Source: Betaproteobacteria bacterium
GTDB taxonomy: Bacteria > Pseudomonadota > Gammaproteobacteria > Burkholderiales > SG8-41
Direction of reading: 5' to 3'
DNA length: 64,000 nt
Assembly (NCBI GenBank): GCA_029863175.1
Contig: JAOTVX010000002.1
Location: forward strand, 1-64,000
Part shown: positions 17,194 to 25,543 of the stretch, piece by piece
Numbering within the stretch: position 1 is the first letter of the stretch
How the letters are laid out: each line of letters opens with the position of its first letter
Position numbers and translations under genes: made by a program
Notes under the pieces: model-generated
Database searches by the model: none
What the model was told of the DNA's origin: nothing
The model's input: only the letters and a program-made list of their open reading frames with translations

Positions 17194-17529
17194 TCCAGTG
17201 ATGAAGTGACGAGTGACGAAAAAGCTTCACCGCCAAGACGCAGAGAACGCAGAGAACAACCAATACGATTTTGCCGCAGATAAACGCAGATACACGCAGA
17301 TGTACTAATACAAGAACCCGGAACCCCGTTCATTTAGCCGCCGATGGACGCCGATGAACGCCGATCAAACGTAAAGCTTCACCGCCAAGAACGCCAAGAG
17401 AAGCAAGGACAATAAATGAACCGCCGAGACGCGGAGAGAACCAGACCTTAGATTGAGCCGCCGAGGCGCCGAGCCCGCCGAGGAAAACAAGAGCGTTAAA
17501 GCACAGACACTAAGGACACAAAGGACGCC
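17194..17529. repeat. F2 and F3 arrays
   Basis: F2 words (CACCGCCAAGACGCAGAGAA), then an F3 array GCAGATAAACGCAGATACAC at about 17277-17300, GCCGATGGACGCCGATGAAC at about 17339-17362, and F2 words again up to the IS end at 17530. No gene. Confidence 0.65.
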
Positions 17530-17931
17530 AGTAGTGTCCGGTTAACTTTCGAACAAATTCAATTGACTGGATGAATTTAGCGAAATTGAGTTCAGTGGTT
17601 GAAGCCTAAGCAGTTGATCCAGTGGGGTTGTCTCGAACATGGTCAGACTCAGGATCTGTAGAGTTTCATAGAGAGAGGCATCCAGGCCCAAGCGTTTCTT
17701 CACGATGGCGGCAAGCACGTAGACACTCACGGCGATCCACACTTGGGTCTTGACTGCGTTCTCGGAAGTACCGAAGAAGGATTTGATTCGCAAATGTTGC
17801 TTGATCCACTTGAAGAACAGTTCCACCTGCCAGCGGCAGCGATAAAGCTCGGTGATCGCGTCCAGTCCGGGTCGGACCAAGCCAACTTCCTGACTCAATA
17901 CGGCAAAGGGCTTTTTTGGGCGCACTTTTGA
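17530..17931 (-). mobile_element. IS4-family insertion sequence remnant (transposase C-terminal part)
   Basis: An open frame at 17542-17925 encodes 127 residues of an IS4-type transposase. The catalytic Y-(2)-R-(3)-E-(6)-K signature is visible as YRCRWQVELFFKWIK, followed by IKSFFGTSENAVKTQVWIAV. The end beyond the stop carries AGTGTCCGGTTAAC at about 17533-17546, which resembles the terminal inverted repeat of such elements. The N-terminal two thirds, including the first catalytic Asp residues, and the other terminus are missing. The break is at about 17931, next to F4/F7-type DNA. It cannot transpose on its own. Confidence 0.8.
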
Positions 17932-18280
17932 GGTTTAGACGGCCAGTTCTGGCGGCAAAACCGCCGCTCTAACGCCGCGACGGACGCGGCTGAGGGATGA
18001 GGGACGAAATCCTACGAGCTGTAGTTCGAGGGGGTCTAACCCCATGTATTGCTGTCGGCCAAAACGCAGTCGTTTGAATGACGGCGGGCGTTGCCTACAT
18101 CCCCCTTGGCGTTGTCGTCGCGTCCTTGGGTTTAAGGTTTTCGAGTAGATTTCCTCTGCGGCCTTCGCGGTAAAGCCTTTATTTTCCTTGGCGTCCTCCG
18201 CGTCTTGGCGGTAAAGCTTTACGTTTCATCGGCGTGCATCGGCGTTCATCGGCGGCAATAAATATAAAATTCCATCTGCG
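17932..18280. repeat. GC-rich hairpin DNA, F7-like segment and F2/F3 words
   Basis: GGCGGCAAAACCGCCGC at about 17952-17968 can form a short hairpin. 18052-18123 matches 19373-19446 (shared CCCCCTTGGCGTT and GTTGCCTNNATCCC), and is related to F7. F2 words and an F3 tail (CATCGGCGTGCATCGGCGTT) run up to the Gfo/Idh stop. No gene. Confidence 0.5.
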
Positions 18281-19285
18281 CTAATAAGCCAGCCGTACAT
18301 GTAGTCCATCGTAGGCGGAGCGCGCCATGGCATCCGTGAGCTGCGCGCTGCGCAGGCCATCGATTCCCGACGGCATGAATTCGCGTCCCTCAAGTAACGC
18401 ATCGCTGCATGCTGCAATGCACGCGGCGTGGGCATTGATGGCGGGAAATTCCGCGGTGCGCGACTCGCCGCTCCCATTCACGACTTCCAGCACGCCGCCT
18501 GCGCGGCTACGGGTCAGTCCTCGCCCGGTAATGCGTCCCTTGCTGCCGTAGATTACGAAATCGTTGTGTGGAAAGGGCGACTTCTCGTGGACGCTCAACT
18601 GTGCGAGAACGCCGCTGCTAAAGCGTAGCAGCGCTACATTGGTCTCCTCCATGACGCCGCGCGGCGTATCAAAGAACGCCGACACCATCTCGACTTCCGC
18701 CGCGATGAGGTAGCGCAGGATGTCGTAGACATGCACGCCGATGCTGTAAGTGGTGCCCAGCCCGGCGATTGCGGAATCGATGCGCCAAGTTCCTAGCCTT
18801 CCACCAGGCCGCGCTCCGGGACTGGCCTCCATCTGGACGAGACGAACCTCGCCAATCTCGCCGCTTTCTGTAATCCGTCTCGTCTCGATGAAGCCGGGCA
18901 TGAAGCGGTTGTGGAAATTGATCCCTAGCCTGACGCCTGCCTTCTCGCACTCACGCAACGCGCGTTCGGCGTCTGCTGTGCTCGTCGTCATCGGCTTGTC
19001 GCAGAACACGTGCTTGCCGGCCCGCGCGGCGGCAATGATCTGCTCCGCATGCTGAGAATTGGGCGTATGGATCGCTACGACGGTCACGTCAGGATTGCGC
19101 AGCATGTCCTCGTAGCTCGTGTAGGCGTACCGGGCGCCGAATTTTTCCGCAAAGGCATTCGCGCGCATTCTGTCCCGGCTCACGACCGCGACCAGATCGT
19201 TGCCAGGGTGACACTTGATCCCGGGGAGAATCCGCTCGTCGGCGATTCTTCCCGTGCCTATAAGTCCCCACCCATTCTTTCCCAT
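18281..19285 (-). CDS. Gfo/Idh/MocA-family oxidoreductase
   Basis: The protein has 334 residues. The N-terminal dinucleotide fold reads GWGLIGTGRIADERILPGIK, followed by VAVVSRDRMRANAFAEKFGA, TVVAIHTPNSQHAEQIIAAA and the signature HVFCDKPMTTS (Asp-Lys-Pro in place of Glu-Lys-Pro, so the catalytic Lys is kept). The C-terminal domain has GVHVYDILRYLIAAEVEMVS. Members are NAD(P)-dependent dehydrogenases of sugars, inositol or related compounds. Unlike the paralogue at 3129, the conserved Lys is present. Monocistronic. Confidence 0.85.
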   Translation of the reverse strand: MGKNGWGLIGTGRIADERILPGIKCHPGNDLVAVVSRDRMRANAFAEKFGARYAYTSYEDMLRNPDVTVVAIHTPNSQHAEQIIAAARAGKHVFCDKPMTTSTADAERALRECEKAGVRLGINFHNRFMPGFIETRRITESGEIGEVRLVQMEASPGARPGGRLGTWRIDSAIAGLGTTYSIGVHVYDILRYLIAAEVEMVSAFFDTPRGVMEETNVALLRFSSGVLAQLSVHEKSPFPHNDFVIYGSKGRITGRGLTRSRAGGVLEVVNGSGESRTAEFPAINAHAACIAACSDALLEGREFMPSGIDGLRSAQLTDAMARSAYDGLHVRLAY

Positions 19286-20058
19286 AATCCGCTATTTCTG
19301 CGCCAATGCCGTTTCCAATGAGGTCAGACCCCGTTAATAGGATAATCGATTCGGTCGGTTATCGTCGATTTTCTGTCGACCAGAACGCGGCCGACCGAAT
19401 GACCGCTAGCGTTGCCTGGATCCCCCTTGGCGTTATCTTTTCGTCCTCCCTACACCCGTGACCTGTGACCCGTGACCGGTGACCCGACAGGAAACTGGTG
19501 ATGGGAAAGAGTGATGGAGGTACGGGTGATGTGTACTGGTGATGAACAACGTTTGTACATCACCATTTATTCATCACCATTTTTCGTCACTCTCTTCCAT
19601 CACCATCATCTTCCTTGGCGGCCTCTGCGGCCTTTGCGGTAAAGCCTTTCTTTTCCTTGGCGTCAATCCTCACCCCCGCCCCTCTCCCAAGCTGAGAGGA
19701 AGGCTCGAGCTTTCCCTTCTCCATTCGGGAGAAGGGGAAGGGATGAGGGGATGGCGTCTTGGCGGTGAAGCTTTTCGATGCATCGGCGTTCAATCCCTCA
19801 TCCCCGACCCTTCTCCCAGCGGGAGAAGGGAGGCTATTGCTTCCCTCTCTCCCTTTGGGAGAGAGGGAAGGAGTGCGGGCTGGGCGTGCATCGGCGGCGA
19901 TATCAACAGTGACCAGTTACCAGTGACCGGGGAACGGTGAATGGTAAATGGAGTTGACACAGTGATCCTTGTACCTTGTACCTTGTACCTTGTACCTTGT
20001 ACCTTGTACCTTGAACCTTGAACCTTGAACCTGATTCATCGCGAAGGAGTGTCCTGTC
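19286..20058. repeat. 773-bp gene-free region: F1, F2, F4, F5, GGGAGA words and a 7-nt tandem array
   Basis: An F5 word (GGTCAGACCCCGTTAATAGG) is at about 19323-19342. 19373-19446 repeats 18052-18123. F4 words follow, then an F1 hairpin at about 19494-19612. CTCACCCCCGCCCCTCTCCC / GGGAGAAGGGG words at about 19668-19745 and 19795-19875 are imperfect palindromes. 19967-20029 is a clean 7-nt tandem array. I see no gene; the GFA gene starts at its end. Confidence 0.7.
19967..20029. repeat. 7-nt tandem array, 6 x CCTTGTA then 3 x CCTTGAA
   Basis: Nine perfect 7-nt units with one switch of sequence, from CCTTGTA to CCTTGAA, after the sixth. It ends 29 bp before the ATG of the GFA gene, so it lies in that gene's leader or promoter. 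Copy number in such arrays is expected to vary between strains. Confidence 0.9.
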
Positions 20059-20475
20059 ATGAAGCTCCACGGAAGCTGCAGCTGCGGATTCATCACCTTC
20101 GAGGCCGACGCCGATCCCGAGAAGGTCTCGATCTGCCATTGCACCGATTGTCAGTCGAGCACCGGATCGGCGTTTCGGATCAACATTCGGGTGCCAGGCG
20201 AGAATTTCAAGATGCTCTCCGGCACCCCTTCGATCTACATCAAGACCACGGCCGACAGCGGGAATCCGCGGGCGCAAGCGTTCTGTCCCAGATGCGGCTC
20301 GCCGATCTACTCGACAACCCCCGGTGACGCCCCGCCAGCTTCTTATATGGTACGGGTCGGGATATTGCGCGAGCGCGACCGGCTCGTTCCGAAGATGCAG
20401 AACTGGACGCGGTCGGCGCTGCCCTGGGTTGGCGAAATCGGCGCGCTGCGCAGAAATGAAAAGGGCGCAACCTGA
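20059..20475 (+). CDS. GFA family (Gfa-like, Mss4 fold) protein
   Basis: The protein has 138 residues. It starts MKLHGSCSCGFITFEADADP, has ICHCTDCQSSTGSAFRINIR and then QAFCPRCGSPIYSTTPGD. The Cys pattern (C-x-C, C-x-C-x2-C, C-x2-C) is that of the GFA/DUF636 zinc-binding family; some members are glutathione-dependent formaldehyde-activating enzymes, while most are uncharacterised. A GAAGGAG ribosome-binding site supports the start. Upstream lies a 7-nt tandem array that may affect its expression. Confidence 0.85.
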   Translation: MKLHGSCSCGFITFEADADPEKVSICHCTDCQSSTGSAFRINIRVPGENFKMLSGTPSIYIKTTADSGNPRAQAFCPRCGSPIYSTTPGDAPPASYMVRVGILRERDRLVPKMQNWTRSALPWVGEIGALRRNEKGAT

Positions 20476-20618
20476 CTGACAGCGACCTGAGGGGACCCAT
20501 CACTGATCGCGGGGGTTTAACTCCATTCGCCATTCGCCATCTGTAGTTCGATGGGTTCCGACCCCATGTAATGCGGCGAGTCCCTTCCCCGAGGGGCTGG
20601 ACTAGCGGACCTTCTGAG

Positions 20619-20909
20619 TCAGGAAAGGGCCCGTTGCAGCGTGTGCCGCTCGCGCGACTCGAGCAGCGGCACCGCCTCGGCGACGTACTTCTTGAAGTGC
20701 GGCGTCTGCTGGTGGGCTTCGAACGCCTTGTCGTCGTCGTAGATCTCGAACAGCATCACCTTCGTGCGGTCGGCGGGGTCCACCAGCACCTCGAACTGCC
20801 GGCAGCCGGGTTCCTTGCGCGCCTCGCGCGCGTTGGCGAGCGCCTGCGCCATAAAGCGCTCCACGTTCTCCGGCTTGATGCGGATCATCACTGCCAGTAC
20901 GAAGCTCAT
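20619..20909 (-). CDS. Antibiotic-biosynthesis-monooxygenase-fold (ABM) protein
   Basis: The protein has 96 residues: MSFVLAVMIRIKPENVERFM, then EPGCRQFEVLVDPADRTKVM, LFEIYDDDKAFEAHQQTPHF and a short tail. This is a typical single ABM domain (ferredoxin-like fold, dimer) as in YgiN-like quinol monooxygenases. A cytoplasmic cofactor-free oxygenase or degradative role is likely, but the substrate is unknown. The start was chosen at the ATG that follows GGAGACGATG-type spacing; the longer frame is non-coding. Confidence 0.8.
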   Translation of the reverse strand: MSFVLAVMIRIKPENVERFMAQALANAREARKEPGCRQFEVLVDPADRTKVMLFEIYDDDKAFEAHQQTPHFKKYVAEAVPLLESRERHTLQRALS

Positions 20910-21011
20910 GTCATCGTCTCCTTTGCTGTACTTTACGGCCGCGCGCTCGAGAGCAGGGGTAACGTCCAGCATCATCGCACAGGGGCGCTCGGATTGTCGG
21001 GTTCGTGTAAA

Positions 21012-21082
21012 CAAATAGGGTCAGTGTAAGTTTTTCGCCAAGTGATAGGCCTACGCCAGGAAACGTTACACTGACCCCATTT
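21012..21082. repeat. Inverted pair of F5 units
   Basis: AAATAGGGTCAGTGTAA (21012-21028) is the reverse complement, with one mismatch, of TTACACTGACCCCATTT (21066-21082). The loop is 37 nt. It sits between the ABM gene and the GST gene, which diverge. It is the same type of structure as at 9771 and 32181. Confidence 0.75.
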
Positions 21083-21103
21083 CGCTGGTTTTCAGGGATC
21101 GAC

Positions 21104-21715
21104 ATGAAACTGTACGGCACGCCGGGAAGCCCGTTCGCGCGCAAGGTGAGGATTTTCCTCGAAGAGAAGCGCATCCGCTACGAGTACATCGTCCAGCGCG
21201 GGCGCGACCCGGGATCGCGCGTGCCCGAGTTCAACCCGCTCGCCAAGGTTCCCACGCTGGTGACCGACGCGGGCAAGGGGCTCTACGATTCCCCGGTGAT
21301 CGTCGAGTATCTCGACGCGCAGGGTGAAGGGCCCAGGCTGATACCCGAAAAGTTCGCCGACCGCATCGAGATCAAGCGCTGGGAAGCGCTGGGCGACGGC
21401 GTCACCGAGGCGGCGGTGGCGATCAACCACGAGCTGCGCGAGCCGAAGGACAAGCAGCGCTCAAAGGAATGGTACGACCGCCAGCAGCTCAAGATCGACC
21501 GCGGCCTCGGGGTCATGGAAAAAGACCTCGGCGCGAGCGAGTTCTGCTTCGGCGAGCGCTTCACGCTCGCCGACATCGCAACCGGCTACGCGCTCGGCTA
21601 CCTCGACTTCGGATTGCCGGAGCAGGACTGGCGCAAGACGCACCCCAATCTCGCGCGACTCGCAGAGCGGCTCTTCGCGCGCAAATCCTTCAGCGAGACG
21701 ACGCACCCGCAATAA
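21104..21715 (+). CDS. Glutathione S-transferase
   Basis: The protein is a complete 203-residue GST. The N-terminal domain starts MKLYGTPGSPFARKVRIFLE, with the Ser of S-P-F-A as the likely thiol-activating residue; then come NPLAKVPTLVTDAGKGLYDS and SPVIVEYLD. The C-terminal helical domain has FCFGERFTLADIATGYALGY, with the conserved Asp of the N-capping box. A cytoplasmic conjugation or reduction role is expected. The start follows an F5 inverted pair. A C-terminal GST remnant at 37173 and a partial GST at window start show that the family is expanded. Confidence 0.9.
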   Translation: MKLYGTPGSPFARKVRIFLEEKRIRYEYIVQRGRDPGSRVPEFNPLAKVPTLVTDAGKGLYDSPVIVEYLDAQGEGPRLIPEKFADRIEIKRWEALGDGVTEAAVAINHELREPKDKQRSKEWYDRQQLKIDRGLGVMEKDLGASEFCFGERFTLADIATGYALGYLDFGLPEQDWRKTHPNLARLAERLFARKSFSETTHPQ

Positions 21716-22124
21716 CAAGGGCCCACGCGATAAAAGGGGCTGGGTTCGGATTTCCCTTGTAAGGATGACCGAAGGCGCTCCTTGTATCCCACTCTTGGCG
21801 TTACTTCCACGGCCTTGGGTTGCGGCCTTTTGAATACGTTTCCTCCGCGTCCTTTGCGGCCTCCGCGGTAAAGCTTTTCTTTTCCTTGGCGTCCTTCGCG
21901 TCCTTAGCGGTGAGGCTTTCAATTTCCTTGGCGGTCTTGGCGGTGAAGCTTCTGAACTTGCTCTTCCCGGGTCACTGGTCATGGGTCACCGGGTTAATGC
22001 CATCCGCCATGGACATGCGCCGTCGGGCCGGTTTGCGGCGCGGCGTGACGTCGCCCGCAAATCGAGGGATACTGGACCCCCAGCGCGCCTCGATGCCGCT
22101 CACCAACGATATAGGAGGAAGACG
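21716..22124. repeat. F7-like, F2 and F4 words upstream of a Bug receptor
   Basis: About 21765-21835 contains CTTGTATCCCACTCTTGGCG, related to F7. F2 words in the GTCCTTGGCG orientation run from about 21840 to 21955, followed by GGTCACTGGTCATGGGTCAC (F4). 22000-22124 is the leader of the Bug gene with a GGAGGAAG ribosome-binding site. No other gene. Confidence 0.6.
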
Positions 22125-23111
22125 ATGGAAAGGATTGTCCTCAGCTCCATTCGGTTCGCCTTATTGACCACCGCCCTGCTGGCGGCAACCGCCGTTCCCA
22201 CACTTGCTGCAGAGCGCTACCCGGCGAAGCCGATACGCCTGGTCTGTCCGTTCTCGGCAGGTGGCAGCACCGACTTCAACGCCCGCGCGATCCAGGACAA
22301 GCTCACACAGCTTCTCGGGGAGCAGATCGTGGTCGACAACCGCCCCGGCGCTTCGGGCCAGATCGGCACGAGAATCGTCAAGGAGAGCGCGCCCAATGGC
22401 TATACGCTGCTCCTCCACACCGTCGCGTTCCTCACCAGCCCGATGGTCTACAAGAATGCCGGCTACGACCCCCTCAAGGATTTCAAGCTGGTCGCGATGA
22501 TTTCCAAGATTCCGACGGCAATCTCGGTGAATCCGTCGGTACCGGCCCGCTCAGTGAAGGAGCTCCTGGCGCTCGTGAAGTCGCGCCCTGACCAGATCAA
22601 CTACGCCTCCTCTGGCATCGGTACCAACTCGCACCTCACCGGCGAGCTCTTCAACCTGATGGGCCATGTCAACATCCGGGCAATTCAATACAAGGGCGGC
22701 GGCCCCGCGCTCGCCGCGGTGGTAAGCGGCGAAATGCAGGTCGGCTTCTCCAACATCACGAACACAGCGCGCTTCCACGAGGCGGGCCGGCTGCGCGCGC
22801 TCGCCGTCAGCAGCCTCAAGCGTTCTTCCGCGATGCCGAGCCTGCCGACCGTGGCCGAGTCCGGAATGCCCGGATTCGAGATGGTCGCGTGGCACATCAT
22901 CGCGGCGCCCGCGGGCACGCCGGACAGGATCATTAACACGCTGAACCAGAAGATCCGGGCGACTCTCGCGGATCCCAAAGTCATGCAGCGCTTCGAAAAA
23001 GGCGGCGCGGAGATTATTCCCATGTCGCCGCAACAGATCACCAACTATCTGAAGACCGAGCAGGGCAAATGGCGGCGGGTGGTCAAGGAGCGGAACATCA
23101 AGGCCGGATGA
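22125..23111 (+). CDS. Bug-type (TctC-like) periplasmic solute-binding protein
   Basis: The protein has 328 residues. A signal peptide (LTTALLAATAVPTLAAERYP) precedes the Bug signature KPIRLVCPFSAGGSTDFNAR. Then come VVDNRPGASGQIGTRIVKES, NGYTLLLHTVAFLTSPMVYK and INYASSGIGTNSHLTGELFN. Bug proteins bind carboxylates such as citrate, nicotinate or terephthalate for TctAB permeases, or act as sensors. Here there is no permease next to it, so it is an orphan receptor. The start is set by the ribosome-binding site GGAGGAAG. Confidence 0.9.
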   Translation: MERIVLSSIRFALLTTALLAATAVPTLAAERYPAKPIRLVCPFSAGGSTDFNARAIQDKLTQLLGEQIVVDNRPGASGQIGTRIVKESAPNGYTLLLHTVAFLTSPMVYKNAGYDPLKDFKLVAMISKIPTAISVNPSVPARSVKELLALVKSRPDQINYASSGIGTNSHLTGELFNLMGHVNIRAIQYKGGGPALAAVVSGEMQVGFSNITNTARFHEAGRLRALAVSSLKRSSAMPSLPTVAESGMPGFEMVAWHIIAAPAGTPDRIINTLNQKIRATLADPKVMQRFEKGGAEIIPMSPQQITNYLKTEQGKWRRVVKERNIKAG

Positions 23112-23435
23112 TCGACCCCACTCCGGTGACCAGTGACCGGTGACCCGACGGGAAACTGGTGATGGGAACGGGTGATGGAGATACGGGTGATGTGTACTGG
23201 TGATGAACAACGGTCTGTACATCACCATTTTTCGTCACTATCTTTCATCACCATCATCTTCCTCGGCGGCCTTTGCGCACTTCGCGGTAAAGCTTTTCTT
23301 TTCCTTGGCGTCCTCTGCGTCTTGGCGGTTCAATTGTGATTCTGTTTCTCTTGGCGTCTTGGCGGTTCAGTTGTTGTTCTTCCTTTGTGTCCGTCGTGTC
23401 CTTTGTGTCTTGGCTTTAGCGGTCATGCTGGGACA
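23112..23435. repeat. F4 words, complete F1 hairpin and F2 array
   Basis: GTGACCAGTGACCGGTGACC is followed by GGTGATG words at 13-14-nt steps (23158-23206), a 14-nt loop AACAACGGTCTGTA, CATCACC words (to 23252), then GCGGCCTTTGCGCACTTCGC and GTCTTGGCGGTTCA words up to 23410. This is the canonical composite order F4-F1-F2. No gene. Confidence 0.75.
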
Positions 23436-24434
23436 TCATCGGATGTCCAGTAGCGCCGTGAGATTCTTCCAGAGGATCTTCTCCTTCTCCTCCGCCGTCA
23501 GCGACTTGAGATTCTGCACCCACGCGACCGGCGACGGATGCCACGGCACGAACGGCCAGTCGCTGCCCAGCACGACGCGGTCGGCGCCGACCCGGTCGAG
23601 GAGAAAACGCAGCGCTTCCTCGCTGCCCACCACGGTGTCGTAATAGAGTTTTTTCTGGTACGCGCTCGGGGGCTGCGAAGTGCTGCGCACCTGCGGCCGC
23701 CCGTGCCAGTTGCGGTCGAGCCTCCCCATCGCATAGCAGGCGGGCCCGCCGCCGTGCGCGATGCAGACCTTGAGATCCGGGCACTTCTCCAGTACGCCGC
23801 TGCAAATTAGCACGGCGGTCACGATCGCGTCATCCAGGATCACGCCGAGGCTGTTGAAGAGCCCGTGGCGCTTGATCCTCTGCATGAGGAAGTTGTTCTG
23901 CGGCTGCGGATGGTAGAAGAGCACCGCGCCCATGCTCTCGGCGGCCTTGAAGAACGGAAGAAATTTGGGCTCGTCCCACTGCTCGCCGTTGACCTGCGTG
24001 TCGAGCGACGCCCCCTTCAGGCCGAGCTTCGTCACCGCGCGCTCGAGCTCGCGGATCGCGGACTTCACGTCCTGCACCGGCAGCGTGGCCAGCCCGGCGA
24101 GGCGCCCCGCGTTCTCGCGTACCGTCGCCCCGATCTCGTCGTTGACCTCGCGCGCCAGGGCGAGTCCCTGCGCCGCTTCGAGGTGATAGCCGACGAACGG
24201 CATGTGAATCGAGAGTACCTGCACGTCCACCTTCTGCTCGTTCATGTCCTTGAGGCGTTCCTCGACCGTGTAGCGCACCTTCGGCGTATTGAAGCCCGTG
24301 CGCATGCCGCCGCCCACCATCGTGCCCAGGCCCTCGCCCGGCTCGTGACGAAAGCCATGCCATTCGTTTTTCGCGTCGATGGCCTTCCACAGGGATTCCG
24401 GGACGATGTGAGCATGGATGTCGATGGTTTTCAT
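23436..24434 (-). CDS. Amidohydrolase family protein (ACMSD-like, PF04909)
   Basis: The protein has 332 residues. It starts MKTIDIHAHIVPESLWKAID, giving the H-x-H metal pair. FYHPQPQ in the middle and VCIAHGGGPACYAMGRLD add the later His ligands, and GSDWPFVPW supplies the catalytic Asp. This is the layout of the amidohydrolase-2/ACMSD-type metal-dependent decarboxylases and hydrolases that act on aromatic-ring cleavage products. A cytoplasmic enzyme is expected. The start follows GGAGGGCCGCTC. The alpha/beta hydrolase next to it (24809) points the same way, separated by 374 bp of repeats. Confidence 0.85.
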   Translation of the reverse strand: MKTIDIHAHIVPESLWKAIDAKNEWHGFRHEPGEGLGTMVGGGMRTGFNTPKVRYTVEERLKDMNEQKVDVQVLSIHMPFVGYHLEAAQGLALAREVNDEIGATVRENAGRLAGLATLPVQDVKSAIRELERAVTKLGLKGASLDTQVNGEQWDEPKFLPFFKAAESMGAVLFYHPQPQNNFLMQRIKRHGLFNSLGVILDDAIVTAVLICSGVLEKCPDLKVCIAHGGGPACYAMGRLDRNWHGRPQVRSTSQPPSAYQKKLYYDTVVGSEEALRFLLDRVGADRVVLGSDWPFVPWHPSPVAWVQNLKSLTAEEKEKILWKNLTALLDIR

Positions 24435-24808
24435 GAGCGGCCCTCCGAGGTGCGGTGAACGAAAGCGGCTGAGGGTAGCACAGCATGCAAGTCGAAAGGC
24501 GAAAGTCGAAAGGAAGACCGCGGGCTCTCCCCGTTTCCCTCTTGGCGTTGCCTCCGCGCCCTCCTAACACCAGTGACCCGACAGGAAACTGGTGATGGGA
24601 ACGGGTGATGGAGATAGGGGTGATGTGTACTGGTGATGAACAACGGTTTGTACATCACCATTTATTCATCACCATTTTTCATCACTCTCTTCCATCACCA
24701 CCATCATCTTCCTCCGCGGCCTTTGCGCCCTCCGCGGTAAAGCTCTTCTTTTCCTTGGCGTGCTTGGCGTCTTGGCGGTGAGGCTTTTCCTTCCGCCTTC
24801 CGCCATTC
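24435..24808. repeat. F7-like segment, F4, complete F1 hairpin and F2 array
   Basis: CCCTCTTGGCGTTGCCTCCG at about 24536-24555 is a F7-like tail that also occurs at about 25671-25690. Then F4, an F1 hairpin at 24588-24710 with loop AACAACGGTTTGTA, and F2 words (GCTTGGCGTCTTGGCGGTGA) up to the hydrolase stop. No gene. Confidence 0.75.
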
Positions 24809-25543
24809 TCAAGCGGTGGGCGTGTGTTTCGCCAGAAATTCTTTCACCCGCTTTTTCGCCGCTTCCAGCGCCGCGCCCTCCTTCCACTGCGGGATGAACT
24901 CCGCGTTGGGCAGCAGCCTCGCGGTCTCCTCGGAAATCGGGTACGGATGCGCCTCATCGTTGCCCGCCAGCACCAGGCAGGGCGTCCTGCAGCTCGAGAC
25001 GAACGCGCGGTCCACGCTGTAGAGGAAGCCGGGCGCGTAGAGGTTCTGGTAGAACGCATCGAGCACGGCTTCGGTCGCCTCCGGATGGTCCGTGAGGCCC
25101 CTGGCCCACTCGTCGAAGCGGGCGGCGCGGCCGGGCTTCAAAGGACCGACCCGCCCGATGGGCTGCGCGAGGACGGCGCTCGCGAAGCGCTGCGGCTGCG
25201 CCTTCAGCAGGCTCATGATGAAGGAGCCGCCGATGCATTGACCGTAGAGATGGCAGCGCTCGATCTTCAGGCGGTCGAGCACCGCAATGTGGTCGGCCGT
25301 GAACGAGTGCCAGCCGTCCTTCGCCGTGATTGGCGCGCGGGATTTGCCGCCGGCATTGCGCTGGTCCATCACGATCACCCGGTAGCTCGCGGCGAAATCG
25401 GTAATGGGTTTGATCGGCGCGGACGGCGTGCTCCAGACGGCGATGGTGGACTTCACGCCCGCCGGCGCGAACGTGAGAATCGGGAATCCCTTGCCGAACT
25501 CCTCGTAGTAAATGGTCGCGCCGTTGTGTTCGAGTGATGGCAT
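24809..25543 (-). CDS. Alpha/beta hydrolase with a Cys nucleophile
   Basis: The protein has 244 residues. It has the fold elements NGATIYYEEFGKGFPILTFA, then SYRVIVMDQRNAGGKS and CHLYGQCIGGSFIMSLLKAQ. The nucleophile elbow G-Q-C-I-G has Cys where most family members have Ser, as in dienelactone hydrolases. The acid is probably in VLAGNDEAHPYPI. Cytoplasmic hydrolysis of a lactone, ester or C-C bond is plausible; the substrate is unknown. A GGAGAG ribosome-binding site fits the start. Confidence 0.8.
   Translation of the reverse strand: MPSLEHNGATIYYEEFGKGFPILTFAPAGVKSTIAVWSTPSAPIKPITDFAASYRVIVMDQRNAGGKSRAPITAKDGWHSFTADHIAVLDRLKIERCHLYGQCIGGSFIMSLLKAQPQRFASAVLAQPIGRVGPLKPGRAARFDEWARGLTDHPEATEAVLDAFYQNLYAPGFLYSVDRAFVSSCRTPCLVLAGNDEAHPYPISEETARLLPNAEFIPQWKEGAALEAAKKRVKEFLAKHTPTA

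Noticed and set aside
19494..19612. CRISPR array made of GGTGATG/CATCACC words
   Set aside because: Units are only 7 nt with 6-nt spacers, both orientations occur in one element, and no cas gene is present.
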